Origin: Dermatophagoides farinae
Taxonomy: Eukaryota > Arthropoda > Arachnida > Sarcoptiformes > Pyroglyphidae
Reading direction: 5' to 3'
NCBI RefSeq assembly: GCF_024713945.1
Contig: NC_134683.1
Span: forward strand, 1,974,501 to 2,038,500
DNA: 64,000 nt
Position numbers and translations under genes: made by a program. Positions 1-10,636 of this stretch are shown one piece after another. The notes under the pieces were generated by a model. It was not told the DNA's origin and did not search any database. It saw only the letters and a list, made by a program, of their open reading frames with translations. Position 1 is the stretch's first letter. Each line of letters opens with the position of its first letter.

Positions 1-150
1 AATTAATCATCTCATGGAATAAAATTCAATAAACATTACATTGAATATGAACATGTTGGTAATGGCACCCATTGTTGAAACATTTGGTCCATATTTTCGT
101 CAATCCATTGATCCCAATTGAATGGTGGTTCTATTGATCATAATCATGAA
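1..150 (-). pseudogene. Relic of a chemoreceptor-like gene, 3' part
   Basis: Bases 1-140 are nearly identical to the end of exon 2 and start of intron 2 of the chemoreceptor gene at 2637-4294 (compare 2742-2960). About 80 bp of the coding part present in that gene is missing here, and similarity fades after about 150. The conserved exon-2 donor position falls at base 40. No long reading frame continues. I read it as a partial, internally deleted duplicate, cut by the window edge on its 3' side. Confidence 0.6.
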
Positions 151-401
151 ACAAAAGAAAAAAAAAGATTCATTTACCAATTCATTTTGAACAATTAATT
201 TTTTTCCACGAAATTCAAATCTAAAAGTAATCAAATAATTTATAGGATTGAATGAATGAATTCTCGTTTGTTTGTATGATGAATAGGAATCAGCTAAATC
301 TGAAATAAAAAGAGAATCTGTATTTTGATATTGATGAATTGCCACTTACCACTTTGATCATTTTTCAACAAATAGGTAATGTTAGTAGTCGAATTACTAA
401 T

Positions 402-2025
402 TCAAGTCTCTGTTATTGAGATTAGTGACTGAATATGAGAGGATACAAAAATAAATATGCCGATATAAGTGATAAAAAGCTATATTTGTATGGAAAAATA
501 AAATGATTAAGGTAATTATTAAAAAAATTTAGATTATAATTTACGTTAACTATAAACATGTTGGTCACCACACCGACTGTCGAAACATATGGACCGTATT
601 TTCGGCGATGTGTCAATCGATTGTAAAGATCTTCATATTTCAATTTTAATCGCAAAGTTTTCGTTGAGATACAATCGATAGCGATTAAAGGTCTGTGGAT
701 TATCACGATCGACTGTATGATTGGAACAAGATATAACTTTGCTTCATGCAGCAGCTTTGTTTGTCGCGAAAACTGCAACAACGACACAATTGTCATCGCA
801 GTATGAATAACAATGATCATGTACTGAATAATCATTTCAAACCAGGTCAATTTTTCGACCACTAAACCAGAGACAGCTATCACATTGAATGGTATACTCA
901 TGATTAAATAAGTAAAGAGGGCATTACTCCATAATTCTTGATAAGAATACAGTCTATCCATGCATGCATGAACATGTTGGCGATAAATCCAATCCAAAAA
1001 ATGTATTGTTCGATTCAACAAAGGTTTTTGTGGTTTTTTGGTCGAAATGGCTTGACTATTACGTATTCGACAACCAAAAGCCATACGATGTAGTTGGTCA
1101 TTCAGACGATTCAATCGACTTCTGAGAAATGTACCACTAGTAAGAGAAGATGATAGCAAAAACAATCCACATTGAACGATAACAAAAAGATCATATGCCA
1201 TCATAATAAAATCAATTGTTTGAACAACTTTGTAAATGAAATTTTTATTCTGAGTTATGACGGTTAAATAGAAATCATAAAATACAACTAAAACAATAGA
1301 AACTGGAAAGATATTAGAAATTAAAGAAATCACATTAATCACCATAAACACTTACGAAGTCCGAGATGTAATGTAATGATAATTGGATCAATAATCGTTA
1401 ATAATCTAATTATCTTAATACGATCATTAAACATAACACTTTGCTTCAATTTTAACGGTGTCATCTGCATCAATTCTACTGGATCGATTTGTATTGGATA
1501 TATGATGATATATGTTTGCCATAATGTCTGACATTGACAAAACAATCTAATGATAATGTTTGGAATGAAACGACTTGCCTTATTCATATTTTTGAGATTT
1601 TCATTAAAATTTTCTTTCATCATTTGCGCGACTTCTGATTTTCGTCTTTTACAATGTTGATATTGTTCCATATTATGTACAACTAATTCGTATGGTATTC
1701 GAAATGTTTCCGTATCCACTCGTGCAAAGAAGAATGTAAATTCACCTAAAATACCCAACAATGTCAATATGAATGCAAACATTAGATATTGTCGATATAA
1801 TTGTCGAAATGATGTTATTATATAGAAACAGAATGGATCAAAGGTCCAATATTGTATGAATGTTTCATCCATCATATAACTGATCATTGCCAACACGATC
1901 CGTATGGAAAAGATTGAAAGTAAAACAATTTCAAATGTATGCTTTGTTTGATACCATCGATTATATCGACATTCTACGATTTCTTTCAATTGACGATAAA
2001 AAAGTTGATGAATTTTCCAGAACAT
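402..2025 (-). CDS. Seven-transmembrane chemoreceptor-like protein, copy 1
   Basis: Three exons on the minus strand: 2025-1356, 1302-545 and 479-402, separated by introns of 53 and 65 bp with GT..AG ends and phases 1 and 0. The product is about 501 aa. It is rich in hydrophobic segments and shares the start MFWKIHQLFY with the next copy; an upstream in-frame ATG at 2094 would add 23 residues. The tiny last exon reads LFITYIGIFIFVSSHI, which resembles the TY-hydrophobic tail of arthropod gustatory receptors. Length, topology and intron pattern (last short exon carrying the final membrane segment) fit a gustatory-receptor-like ligand-gated channel in sensory neurons. The ligand cannot be inferred. 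An unrelated polytopic membrane family cannot be excluded. Confidence 0.75.
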
Positions 2026-2636
2026 ATTCACGATCAAGTTTTTTCTATGGCCGATTAAATCAAATATAATTTTGACTTTATAACTTTTGTTCAAAGCTTC
2101 AAAATAAACTTCATGACAATGAATTCAAGACACAGAAACATTATCCTTTAAAGGCTGGTTTCAAATGAATATTGATTGTGTTTAATGAAAATTATAAACG
2201 AACTAGTTTTCGAATTTCAAGACCTCTACCTGGAATAGGAATTTTTTCTATTTATTATTTAGAAAAATGGTGTTGAGTCCTAACCATTACACTTGGTTAA
2301 ATGATGATTCCAAAACAAAAATGACAAATTACAGCCAATTATCAACAATTGCATTTCGAAACCTCTTTATGTTTTCTTCATTTGAATAATTTTGAAATTG
2401 AAGTCTTAGCTGGTAAATGATAAATCGGTTAACAACTTATCCTGAATTTTTATTTTGCAAAAATCATCAAAAAAACCATTACTCGAGAAAAAAATCGAAA
2501 CCATTACAATTGTATGATGATTAGCTGTAAGTTTTCAATTTTTAATTTTATTTGAATGTATTCGATAATAAACTTTTTCCTCTCTCAAACAATAATATTA
2601 TCAGAGAATTAATTGAATGAAAAATTCTGTTTTTTT

Positions 2637-4294
2637 TCAAAATTCAAAATCAATATGAGACGATATGAAAATGAATACACCAACATAGGTGATGGCAAGC
2701 TGTGTTCATTAAGATAGAAAAAAACGATAAAATTAAGTGAATAATTAATCATCTCATAAAATAAAATTCAATAAACATTACATTGAATATGAACATGTTG
2801 GTAATGGCACCCATTGTTGAAACATTTGGTCCATATTTTCGTCCATTTGTCAATCTATTGAATAGATCATCATATTTTAACTTTAAACGTAAAGTAATTG
2901 AATGATTGTAATTAGATCGCAATAGAATGGTGGTTCTATCGATGAATACGATTGATTGTATGATAGGAACTAGGTAGAATTTCGGCTGATTTATCAATTT
3001 TGTTTCATTTGAAAATTGAAATAACGACAAAATTGTCATCAAAGCATGAATCATAATGATCATATATTGAATGATCATTTCTACCAAGGTCAATTGTTCT
3101 GTGGACAATGTGATGACAGCAATTACATTAAATGGTATGCTTATAAGCAGATATCCGAATAAAGCATTACTCCATATTTCTTGATAACAATAAAGTAAAT
3201 CATAACATGCATAACTATGCTGATGATAGATCCATTCTAGAAACATTATTGTTTGTTTCAATAATGGTTTCAATGTATATTTTTCATCCGAAATTGTTTG
3301 ACAATTACGTTTTCGACAATGAGATGCTATATGTTGTAGTTGGTAATTCAGTCGATTTGAATGGCTTTTTAAAAATATACCATAACACAATGCCATTATG
3401 ACAAAAATCAATCCACATTGAACAATAACGAATACGTTATGAATTATGAGAATCAAATCCAAAATTTTAACAATTTTACAAACAACATTATCGTAGTCAT
3501 TGTCAACAATTGTGTTATAATAATCATAGGATACAATTAAACATATGACAACTATATTAAAAGATAAACAAAACAAAAAATTCATTAGAATCATCAATCA
3601 TATTTTTTTTCGGTAAATACTTACAAAGACCAATATGTAATATAATGATAAATGGATCGATTAGGGTTAAAAACTTAATAATTTTAATACGATCATCGTG
3701 CAGAACATGTAATGGCGTTCGTAACGGTTTCATATGGATCCATTTTTTAGTATCGATCTGTATCGGATATATATCAACATATGTTTGCCATAATGTTTGA
3801 TATCGACAAAATAATCGAATGAAAATATTGGGAACCAAACGATATGATTTGAAAATATTTTGATAATTTATTCGAAAATATTCTTCCATGATCATGTTTA
3901 TTTCCGATTTTCGTCGTTTACAATGTTGATATTGTTCCATATTATGTACGACTAATTCGTATGGTGTACGAAATGTGGAAGTATCAACTCGTGCAAAGAA
4001 GAATATAAATTTACCTAAAATACCCAACAATGTTAATATGAATGCAAACATTAGATATTGTCGATATAATCGTCGAAATGCTTTTATTAAATAAAAACAA
4101 AATGGATCAATAGTCCAATATTGGATGAATGTTTCATCAATCATATAACTGATCATTGTCAACATGATCCGTATGGAAACGATTGAAAGTAAAACAATTT
4201 CGAATGTATACTTTATTCGATACCATCGATTATATCGACATTCTACGATTTCTTTCAATTGATGATAAAAAAGTTGATGAATTTTCCAGAACAT
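2637..4294 (-). CDS. Seven-transmembrane chemoreceptor-like protein, copy 2
   Basis: This tandem paralogue of the gene to its left has the same structure: exons 4294-3625, 3551-2782 and 2699-2637, introns of 73 and 82 bp, identical phases, and about 500 aa. Exon 1 shares MFWKIHQLFY and QLKEIVECRYNRWY. Exon 2 shares NMFIFN at its donor. The last exon reads LAITYVGVFIFISSHIDFEF and then stops. Reading straight through the exon-2 donor would give a false C terminus, so the 63-base last exon matters. The genes lie head to tail about 0.6 kb apart, consistent with unequal crossing-over. An alternative ATG at 4306 would add four residues. Confidence 0.77.
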
Positions 4295-4734
4295 TTTGTA
4301 TATCAATTTTTATATATTATTTTTTTGAATTTTTTTTTAAAAAAGATGAATAATTTTTTCGACTATTGAAATAAAAAAAAGGAATGGAACATTTCCTTTT
4401 ATAGCTTGTAATCAAAATGCTCAACATAATGATAATCAGAGAATTTATTTCATGGTTAACATACAATAATAATGAATATATGACGATTGTTCGAATGATG
4501 AACTGAATTATTTAGACAATTTCCAACCAAAAAAAAGATATAAGCAAAATTTTGCAATTTCTTTAATCATTTGTAGCACGAATGCCATCATTAAAGATCA
4601 TTATTATCATTATTATTAATGACATTGTCATTTACGAACAATTGCATTCCAGAAGAATGTTTGTAAGTCGATAACCAACTGTATAAATATTGGATGAATT
4701 TTAAATAATGAAAATGGTGTTCTGTGTGTATTTG

Positions 4735-4800
4735 TTGTGTTTGATTTTGAACATTCAACAATCTCTTTCAATTGATATAAATAAAATTGACAAAGAGTCT
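4735..4800 (-). pseudogene. Possible scrap of chemoreceptor exon 1
   Basis: On the minus strand this stretch reads YQLKEIVEC, matching the N-terminal RQLKEIVEC/HQLKEIVEC of the two chemoreceptor genes at both DNA and protein level over about 25 bases. Neighbouring sequence does not continue the match. It may be a relic of a fourth copy or chance similarity. Confidence 0.25.
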
Positions 4801-4943
4801 CACGGGTTATGAAACAAAAAAAAATCGAACCGAAAAATGATATGCTTCTATTTTCAATCAATCAGTGACAATATTTCGTTTTGGTTTGACTAGTTTAATC
4901 CAACCGAAAATATATGGTTGAAATAATTTTTTTTTTTGGAGCA

Positions 4944-6122
4944 TCATTTATTCTGATTTTGATTTTCGATTCTGATTAAATCGTCAAATTGTTGCTGTTG
5001 CTGTTGTTGTTGTTGATTTTCCATCTTATTATTGCCAACATTTTCAATAATTACAATTTGATTAAATTGTTTCCAACGTGATAATATTGAGAAATATAAT
5101 CGTAATTGAAATACAATGAATATTATGCCACAAATAAGACCAATGGTGATGACCTGTTGACACACAGAGACACAAAAATCAATCAAAACTTTAGATCCAT
5201 TTTTCGAACATTATAGAATAACTTACCACCATTTTGATCCAGAATTTCCAACCCAAACGATTAGATAGTTCCAATGATGCATGTTCTGCAATCACATATA
5301 TTGACCAAAATACACAGATCATTGATATTAGATTAAAGGTAATATGTAAAAAAAGTTTACGCCGTTCACCATTGGTCATATTCATACAATCCCACTTGGT
5401 GTTGAAACAAAAAAAAAACAAAACAAAAAAAATGAAAATAATATTATCAAATCAATTTATTAACAGAGTGGTGCGCCACCTACCTGAAATAATGGTTTAT
5501 TTTTGGTTTTAAGTTTAAAATTATATTTACAAAGTTCACAATATCGATGATTAGATGAACGAATCCATTGTTGTAAACAATTATGATGTACATATTGTAA
5601 TGTACCTGTACAATAACATGGTTGAATCAAATTAAATGGATCATCATCATCATCATCATCAACATCAACATTATTAAATCGATTTTTAATTTTATCACAA
5701 TTTAGATTCAATTTTAAATGTTTCATATTCGATGATGGTGATTTTAATGATATGGTTTCAGCTAAATCTTCATTCGAACAATGACAAATTCTACATATTG
5801 GTAAATTTATTTCCAATGATGAATTATTCATAATTGATATTTTGTTTGATTCTTTTCTTTCAATCAATAGTTGATTGGATGATTGAACGATTTTTTGATT
5901 CATATTAATATTATTATCATCATTATCCAAATTATCACAATCAATCGGTATTATGGTGGTTATTATCGAATTCTTATTCATTTTAGTGATGGTGGTCGTT
6001 TTTTCAATATTTTCAACATTCGTTTGTTGTTGTGGTGATGGTGATGGTGGTGGTGGTCGAACCACTGTAGCAATTTGTTCTTGAACAAAAACAATTTTTG
6101 ATCCATCTTTTTGTCGTCCCAT
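4944..6122 (-). CDS. MARCH1/8-type RING-CH membrane E3 ubiquitin ligase
   Basis: Exons are 6122-5484, 5394-5227 and 5153-4944, giving 338 aa. Residues about 110-199 form a C4HC3 RING-CH finger: CRICHC, then [18 protein letters not shown], then YCELCKYNF. Exon 2 opens with [13 protein letters not shown] after KPLFQ, matching the family pattern KPL..W....ERRK. Two membrane segments follow, one in exon 2 ([18 protein letters not shown]) and one in exon 3 ([17 protein letters not shown]). The tail is Gln-rich. Known MARCH1/8 proteins sit in endosomal and plasma membranes and ubiquitinate membrane-protein tails for lysosomal sorting. The second and third zinc-ligand groups are about 54 residues apart instead of roughly a dozen, because of an Asn/Asp-rich insertion ending in seven Asp. 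Family assignment is firm; the exact orthologue is not. Confidence 0.9.
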
Positions 6123-9009
6123 TTAGTTTTTTAATAATTAAGTCTGTTGAAGAAACGTACAATCATACAAAGTAACAGAATTTTCTGTTTATTTCAATGT
6201 TTAATTTCATATACTTTTCAAACGCATCATCTACATCCATATACAAACGAAAAAAAAAACAAGAAGAAGAATGAAGCTCAGCAATGTAAAAAAAACCGGA
6301 TATCGGCACAGTAAAAAAAACAAACTAAAATAAGAATGCAACAACGACAACAACAACAACAAAATGAAGAAGTGTTGAAAACAAAGGTATAGAACACGAT
6401 GAGATTTAGATGATAAAATTTTTTATTTTATTTCTTTGTTTTCTCTTTTTGTTGTTGTTGTTTTTTTTTTCATTGGATAGACAGCTATAGCTAGTGGTCA
6501 CATTCATCCACATATATTACACACATATAACGGGTTGGAACAGGATTTTGAAAACATTACTCAAACTACCCACCTATTATACTACATACGTATGCACAGG
6601 TGTATTTTATATTATTTTAATGCAGATGAAATTTTTTTTTTAATGAACGAGAAAACGAAAAAAAATGATGATGATGATGATGATGAAAGAATAAGGTCAC
6701 ACACATGTATATATATAAAAAAAAGATGATTCTCTCTCTCTTTATCTATCTATACCTTTAGATTATTCTTTTCAATACCGTTATCATTTTGAATGGTAAT
6801 CAAATGAAAGAACTACAATTTGCACTATCTATCAAAAAAGCAAACTATAACCATTATTGATAACAAAAAGAAAAATTTGGTAACCAGAAAAAAAAATTCA
6901 GGCCGTTTACCTCTCTTTCTCTCACACACACACACACACACAGACACAAAACTGTAAACTGTTTTTCAAGCTTGAAAACTAGCCTAGTGTTTATATCATC
7001 ATGTTGTATATCCAGTTTTGAATTTCATAACCAACAACAATCCTTGTTATTCTTGTTGTTGTTGTTGTTGTTGTTGTTGTTTTGCTTCCTTGTTCGTTTG
7101 TTCGCTAGTCAAAATTATTGTTCATTCCATTTATTCAGTATTTTTTTTATCACAAGAAAGATTTTGAAGGATTCACAATATGTTGTTCAGCAATAACATA
7201 TGATAATGGTATATATAATACTATACCATAAGGAAAAAAAATGACAAAAAAATCAACGATATATAAATGGAAGTAAAAAAAAAACGGGTGGCTTGTGATG
7301 GTGGCTGGCTGGTCATCAATTTGATGTAAAATGTTACATTATATTTTACTTTGAACTTAAGTGTTTTTTTTTCTTGATGTGTTTGATGATATTGTCTCTT
7401 TTGGATGTGATGATGGTTTTTTTTTGTGTTCATATCGATCAATCAACACATTGTGTGATTGGCATGAATCCATTTATGCAAAATACACACACACACACAC
7501 ACACACATCGTATTTTGCTATAGTTTTTTTTTCTAAAAATTTTTTTTCAAGTTTAAAGTTGAAAAACCTTGAATCACACACACACACCACACGCCCAAAC
7601 TATATTTGTTTTATGATCGTCAATCGATTTAAACATTTTTTTTTTCTTTTTTGAAAGGTTATTATACCGTTATTATGTTATTGATTCCAGGTTTTTGTTT
7701 TTCTCTCTCTCTCTCTCTCTTTCTCTCCAAATTGGTTATTTACAAATTGACATTGGAATTTTACCGTAAATTTATTGTTTGTTTGAAACTATGGCAACCT
7801 GTATTTTTTTTTAGTAAAATTCTTGCTTCACACATACCGTATACGGGTAATGGCCACAATGGTTATATTATATATGTATGTGTGTGTGTGATTGCAATGT
7901 GTTTGCGATATTCAATTCGTTTCGAGCATGTGTATTGTTTATGCATGTATATATATACATGTACAATTTTTGTAAACATACATGCATATATTTCATATAT
8001 ATATGAAAAATAATCTTTCATTGTTGATATTTGACGCTCATATAAATGATTTACAATTATACAATATAAATTGCAATTATGAATGATAAATAAAAAACAA
8101 GATTTCGATTTCTTTACTTTTTATTGTGCTCATACTACTGCCGCCTTTGATATTATTACTGGTTTGTTGTTGTTTTTTTTTTTTTGATTATTTACAGCAC
8201 ATTAATTCATATATGTATATATACAACAAACAATTACCGATTGTATCACATGTTTTGATTAAAAAAAACAACAAAAATCTACATTAAGGAAAAAAAACGA
8301 GAATATACCTAGATTCTTTCGTCATCATCATTATTATTTTTATTCTCATTCTAAAGAATTTTGTTTGTCATCATCATTGAATGAATTTTTTTTTTATAAT
8401 CATCGTCATCTTATCATCATTGTTTGTTAGTTTTGTTTTTTTTTAATGCAATGATGATTGTAATTTATTATTGATTATGACGACAACAACGACGATGATG
8501 ATGATCGATGTAACAGTGATTGCATTGATGATAAGAATACATCCACGAAAAAAAAATCCATACAACGCTTTACAGGAAAAAAAAATCTAATTGAATCCAC
8601 AAGTGTTTAATATTTTTGTTATCAAAATCGTACATGTGATATATATATTTTAAATTGAATTAATTGATGATTGTTAATTGATACACACATCGTCGTCATC
8701 ATATGAGTAATGGGTACACTAAAATTCGTTATACAATCATCATCATCGTGATTAAGCAGATAAACTTGTATTTTTTTTCCCCCCTAGATAAATATAAAAA
8801 TCATCATCGTGTATCGTATCATTTTAGTGCCATTCATTCATTGGATCGTTATACACATACACACACAAACAATCAACGTAATTTTAATTAAGAAACGAAA
8901 TTCAAATTCCTCTCATTTATAAAACGTACGTATATCTATCACTTTAACTTTGTTGTTGTTGTTGTTGTTAAATTTTTGATTATAATAAAGGATATAAAAA
9001 AAAACAATC
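6123..9009. other. Intergenic, low-complexity
   Basis: No gene is supported. The region holds many simple repeats: a GATGAT run near 6669-6684, CA runs near 6926-6942 and 7485-7505, a GTT run near 7047-7082, a CT run near 7702-7722, and AT-rich palindromes near 7950-8000. It probably contains the 5' regions of the MARCH gene (left) and the four-membrane-segment gene (right). Confidence 0.6.
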
Positions 9010-9584
9010 ATGTGGCTAGAAACATTGAAAGCTTATTTGGAACATTATTATTATTATTATTTCAATCAACAACCGAAACAAAAACAATCATTACTGGAAT
9101 CATTCGAGTAAGTCGATTATTTTTCATTTATTATGTTCATTTTTAATTGTTTTTTTTTGAAAAATTCATTCCTTTTTATAGAATGTTTTCAATGGCAAAT
9201 ACAACCGTACATTATTTATCATACATATTATTTGGTATAAGCATATTCATTATAAAAGGCTATATTTCTTTCTATATTCTTGCTTGTTGTCATGAAATAC
9301 TTGAAGATCATCGTGAAGGTACAATAAATGCACGTAGTAAAAGTGTTCATCTAATGATATCATTATTAATGTTAACATTAACATTTATCGGTCTTTATGG
9401 TGTTTATACATTTCATTTTGGTCTAATATTAACGTGGCTATTATTGAAACCATTCGTACGGATATTGGAATTAGAATCACCAACATGGACAACATTTGTT
9501 ATGATTATAGTGGCTATGGGTTCAACTATTTGTTATAATACATATGATAAATTTGATAATTATACATCATCTCCTCTATTTTGA
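9010..9584 (+). CDS. Unrecognised four-transmembrane small protein
   Basis: Two exons, 9010-9107 and 9182-9584, are joined by a 74-bp GT..AG intron in phase 2 and give 166 aa. Exon 1 reads MWLETLKAYLEHYYYYYFNQ, a Tyr-rich amphipathic start. Exon 2 has about four hydrophobic segments: YLSYILFGISIFIIKGY, LMISLLMLTLTFIGLY, LILTWLLLKPFVRIL and FVMIIVAMGSTICY, with a short charged loop HEILEDHREG after the first. The small size and four-helix layout recall tetraspan or LAPTM-like proteins, but I see no diagnostic motif and do not assign a family. The extension through a phase-consistent intron supports a real gene. The nearest neighbours on either side are on the opposite strand. Confidence 0.6.
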
Positions 9585-9943
9585 ACAATTTTTCATCTCA
9601 AGTCGAAAAAAAATGAATGTGATATAATACTTAATGTGTACACTGGACATATTGATGACCACACACACACACAAACATAATTTATTGTTGAAATGAATAA
9701 TTTTTTTGTTGTTACAATTTGTTACAAATTTCCTCAATCATCATCATCATCATACAAGTTGCCTGATTTGTTTGTTACAAAATAATTTCTAAAAAACGAA
9801 ATTTTGTTAAAATAAATTTTTTTTTCGATTTTTCGATCATCATTTAATTTATTTCTAATTAGATGAGAATGTTTTCAAATTAATTTTTTTTTTGTTTTTT
9901 GTTCTTTCCAATGATCAACAATCGAGGATCATATTTCATATAT

Positions 9944-9972
9944 ATTTTTGTTTTTGCCTAAAATCATATGAT
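9944..9972 (+). repeat. 29-bp direct repeat, left of array
   Basis: This 29-base segment, containing TTTTTGCCTAAAATCATATG, is repeated exactly at 29636-29664, just beyond the right end of the RCC1-BTB array. The two copies lie about 19.7 kb apart in the same orientation. Confidence 0.7.
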
Positions 9973-10022
9973 AAAATTATGATGATAATACACAAATTGT
10001 ATCGATGTTGATCCAATATCCA

Positions 10023-10222
10023 GCAGTTAAAGGTCTGAATTTTTATTGTCCAATAGAAAAGATATATTCTTCCAGTCTCCAAGTTCTAAATGTTTTACAT
10101 ATGTTTATATCGTATTTGGATGTAATAAGAATAAAGAAATTTTTAGCCGCGAATATAGGGATTGGGTCACATTTTTTTAACCCGCGAATAAAGGAAGCGC
10201 AAATAAGGAGCTTTTACTGTAC
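10023..10222. mobile_element. Candidate small DNA transposon (pogo/Tc1-like ends)
   Basis: The right end reads, on the minus strand, CAGTAAAAGCTCCTTATTTG. This is the type of terminus found in pogo/Tigger/Tc1-related elements, followed by GC-richer CGCG-containing sequence unlike its surroundings. The left side has CAGTTAAAGGTCTG at 10023, matching 11 of the first 13 bases. There is no transposase. It would be a nonautonomous element of about 200 bp. The left terminus is weak, so the extent is uncertain. Confidence 0.35.
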
Positions 10223-10636
10223 ATACTTTTGTCGTTGATTAAAATCTGATCAAGATTGAAATTGATTCAATAAGAAAAAAAATCACCAATAAGATCATTA
10301 TTGGCTGTTTTGAATCTCGAATTTGTGGTTTCGTTTTCGATTGTTTACAGAAATGTATCTGGTCAACTTTCAAGCTGATTAATGATAAATTTAATTATGA
10401 AAATTGATTGTTTTTTCATTGTTATCAATATGGATGGTTCTGGTAAAAAAAACAAAAAATAAGCTAAGCAATTCATTTGAATTAATAATTCGATTTATTG
10501 ACCAAAATTGAAAAGAAAAATGAGAAAGTAAAATTTTAATTTTTTTTAAACAATGGAATTATTATCGAATGAATGATTGTTGATGATAAAACTATAATCA
10601 TGAAAGTTTAAAAAAATTTTCTACGTTTTCCAGAGG

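Larger units (their letters stand above)
9585..10636. other. Intergenic, left flank of the RCC1-BTB array
   Basis: No gene is supported. It contains a 29-bp segment (9944-9972) repeated beyond the other end of the array, a candidate transposon end near 10138-10222, and from about 10370 a 3'-flank block shared with array copies B and E. Confidence 0.6.

Noticed and set aside
2250-2340. Possible tRNA-like stretch
   Set aside because: Only a loose resemblance to a T-loop. No cloverleaf with A and B boxes could be drawn.
7651-8013. Plus-strand 120-codon frame with hydrophobic segments
   Set aside because: Hydrophobicity comes from CT, GT and AT repeats. No homologue recognised and no second exon.
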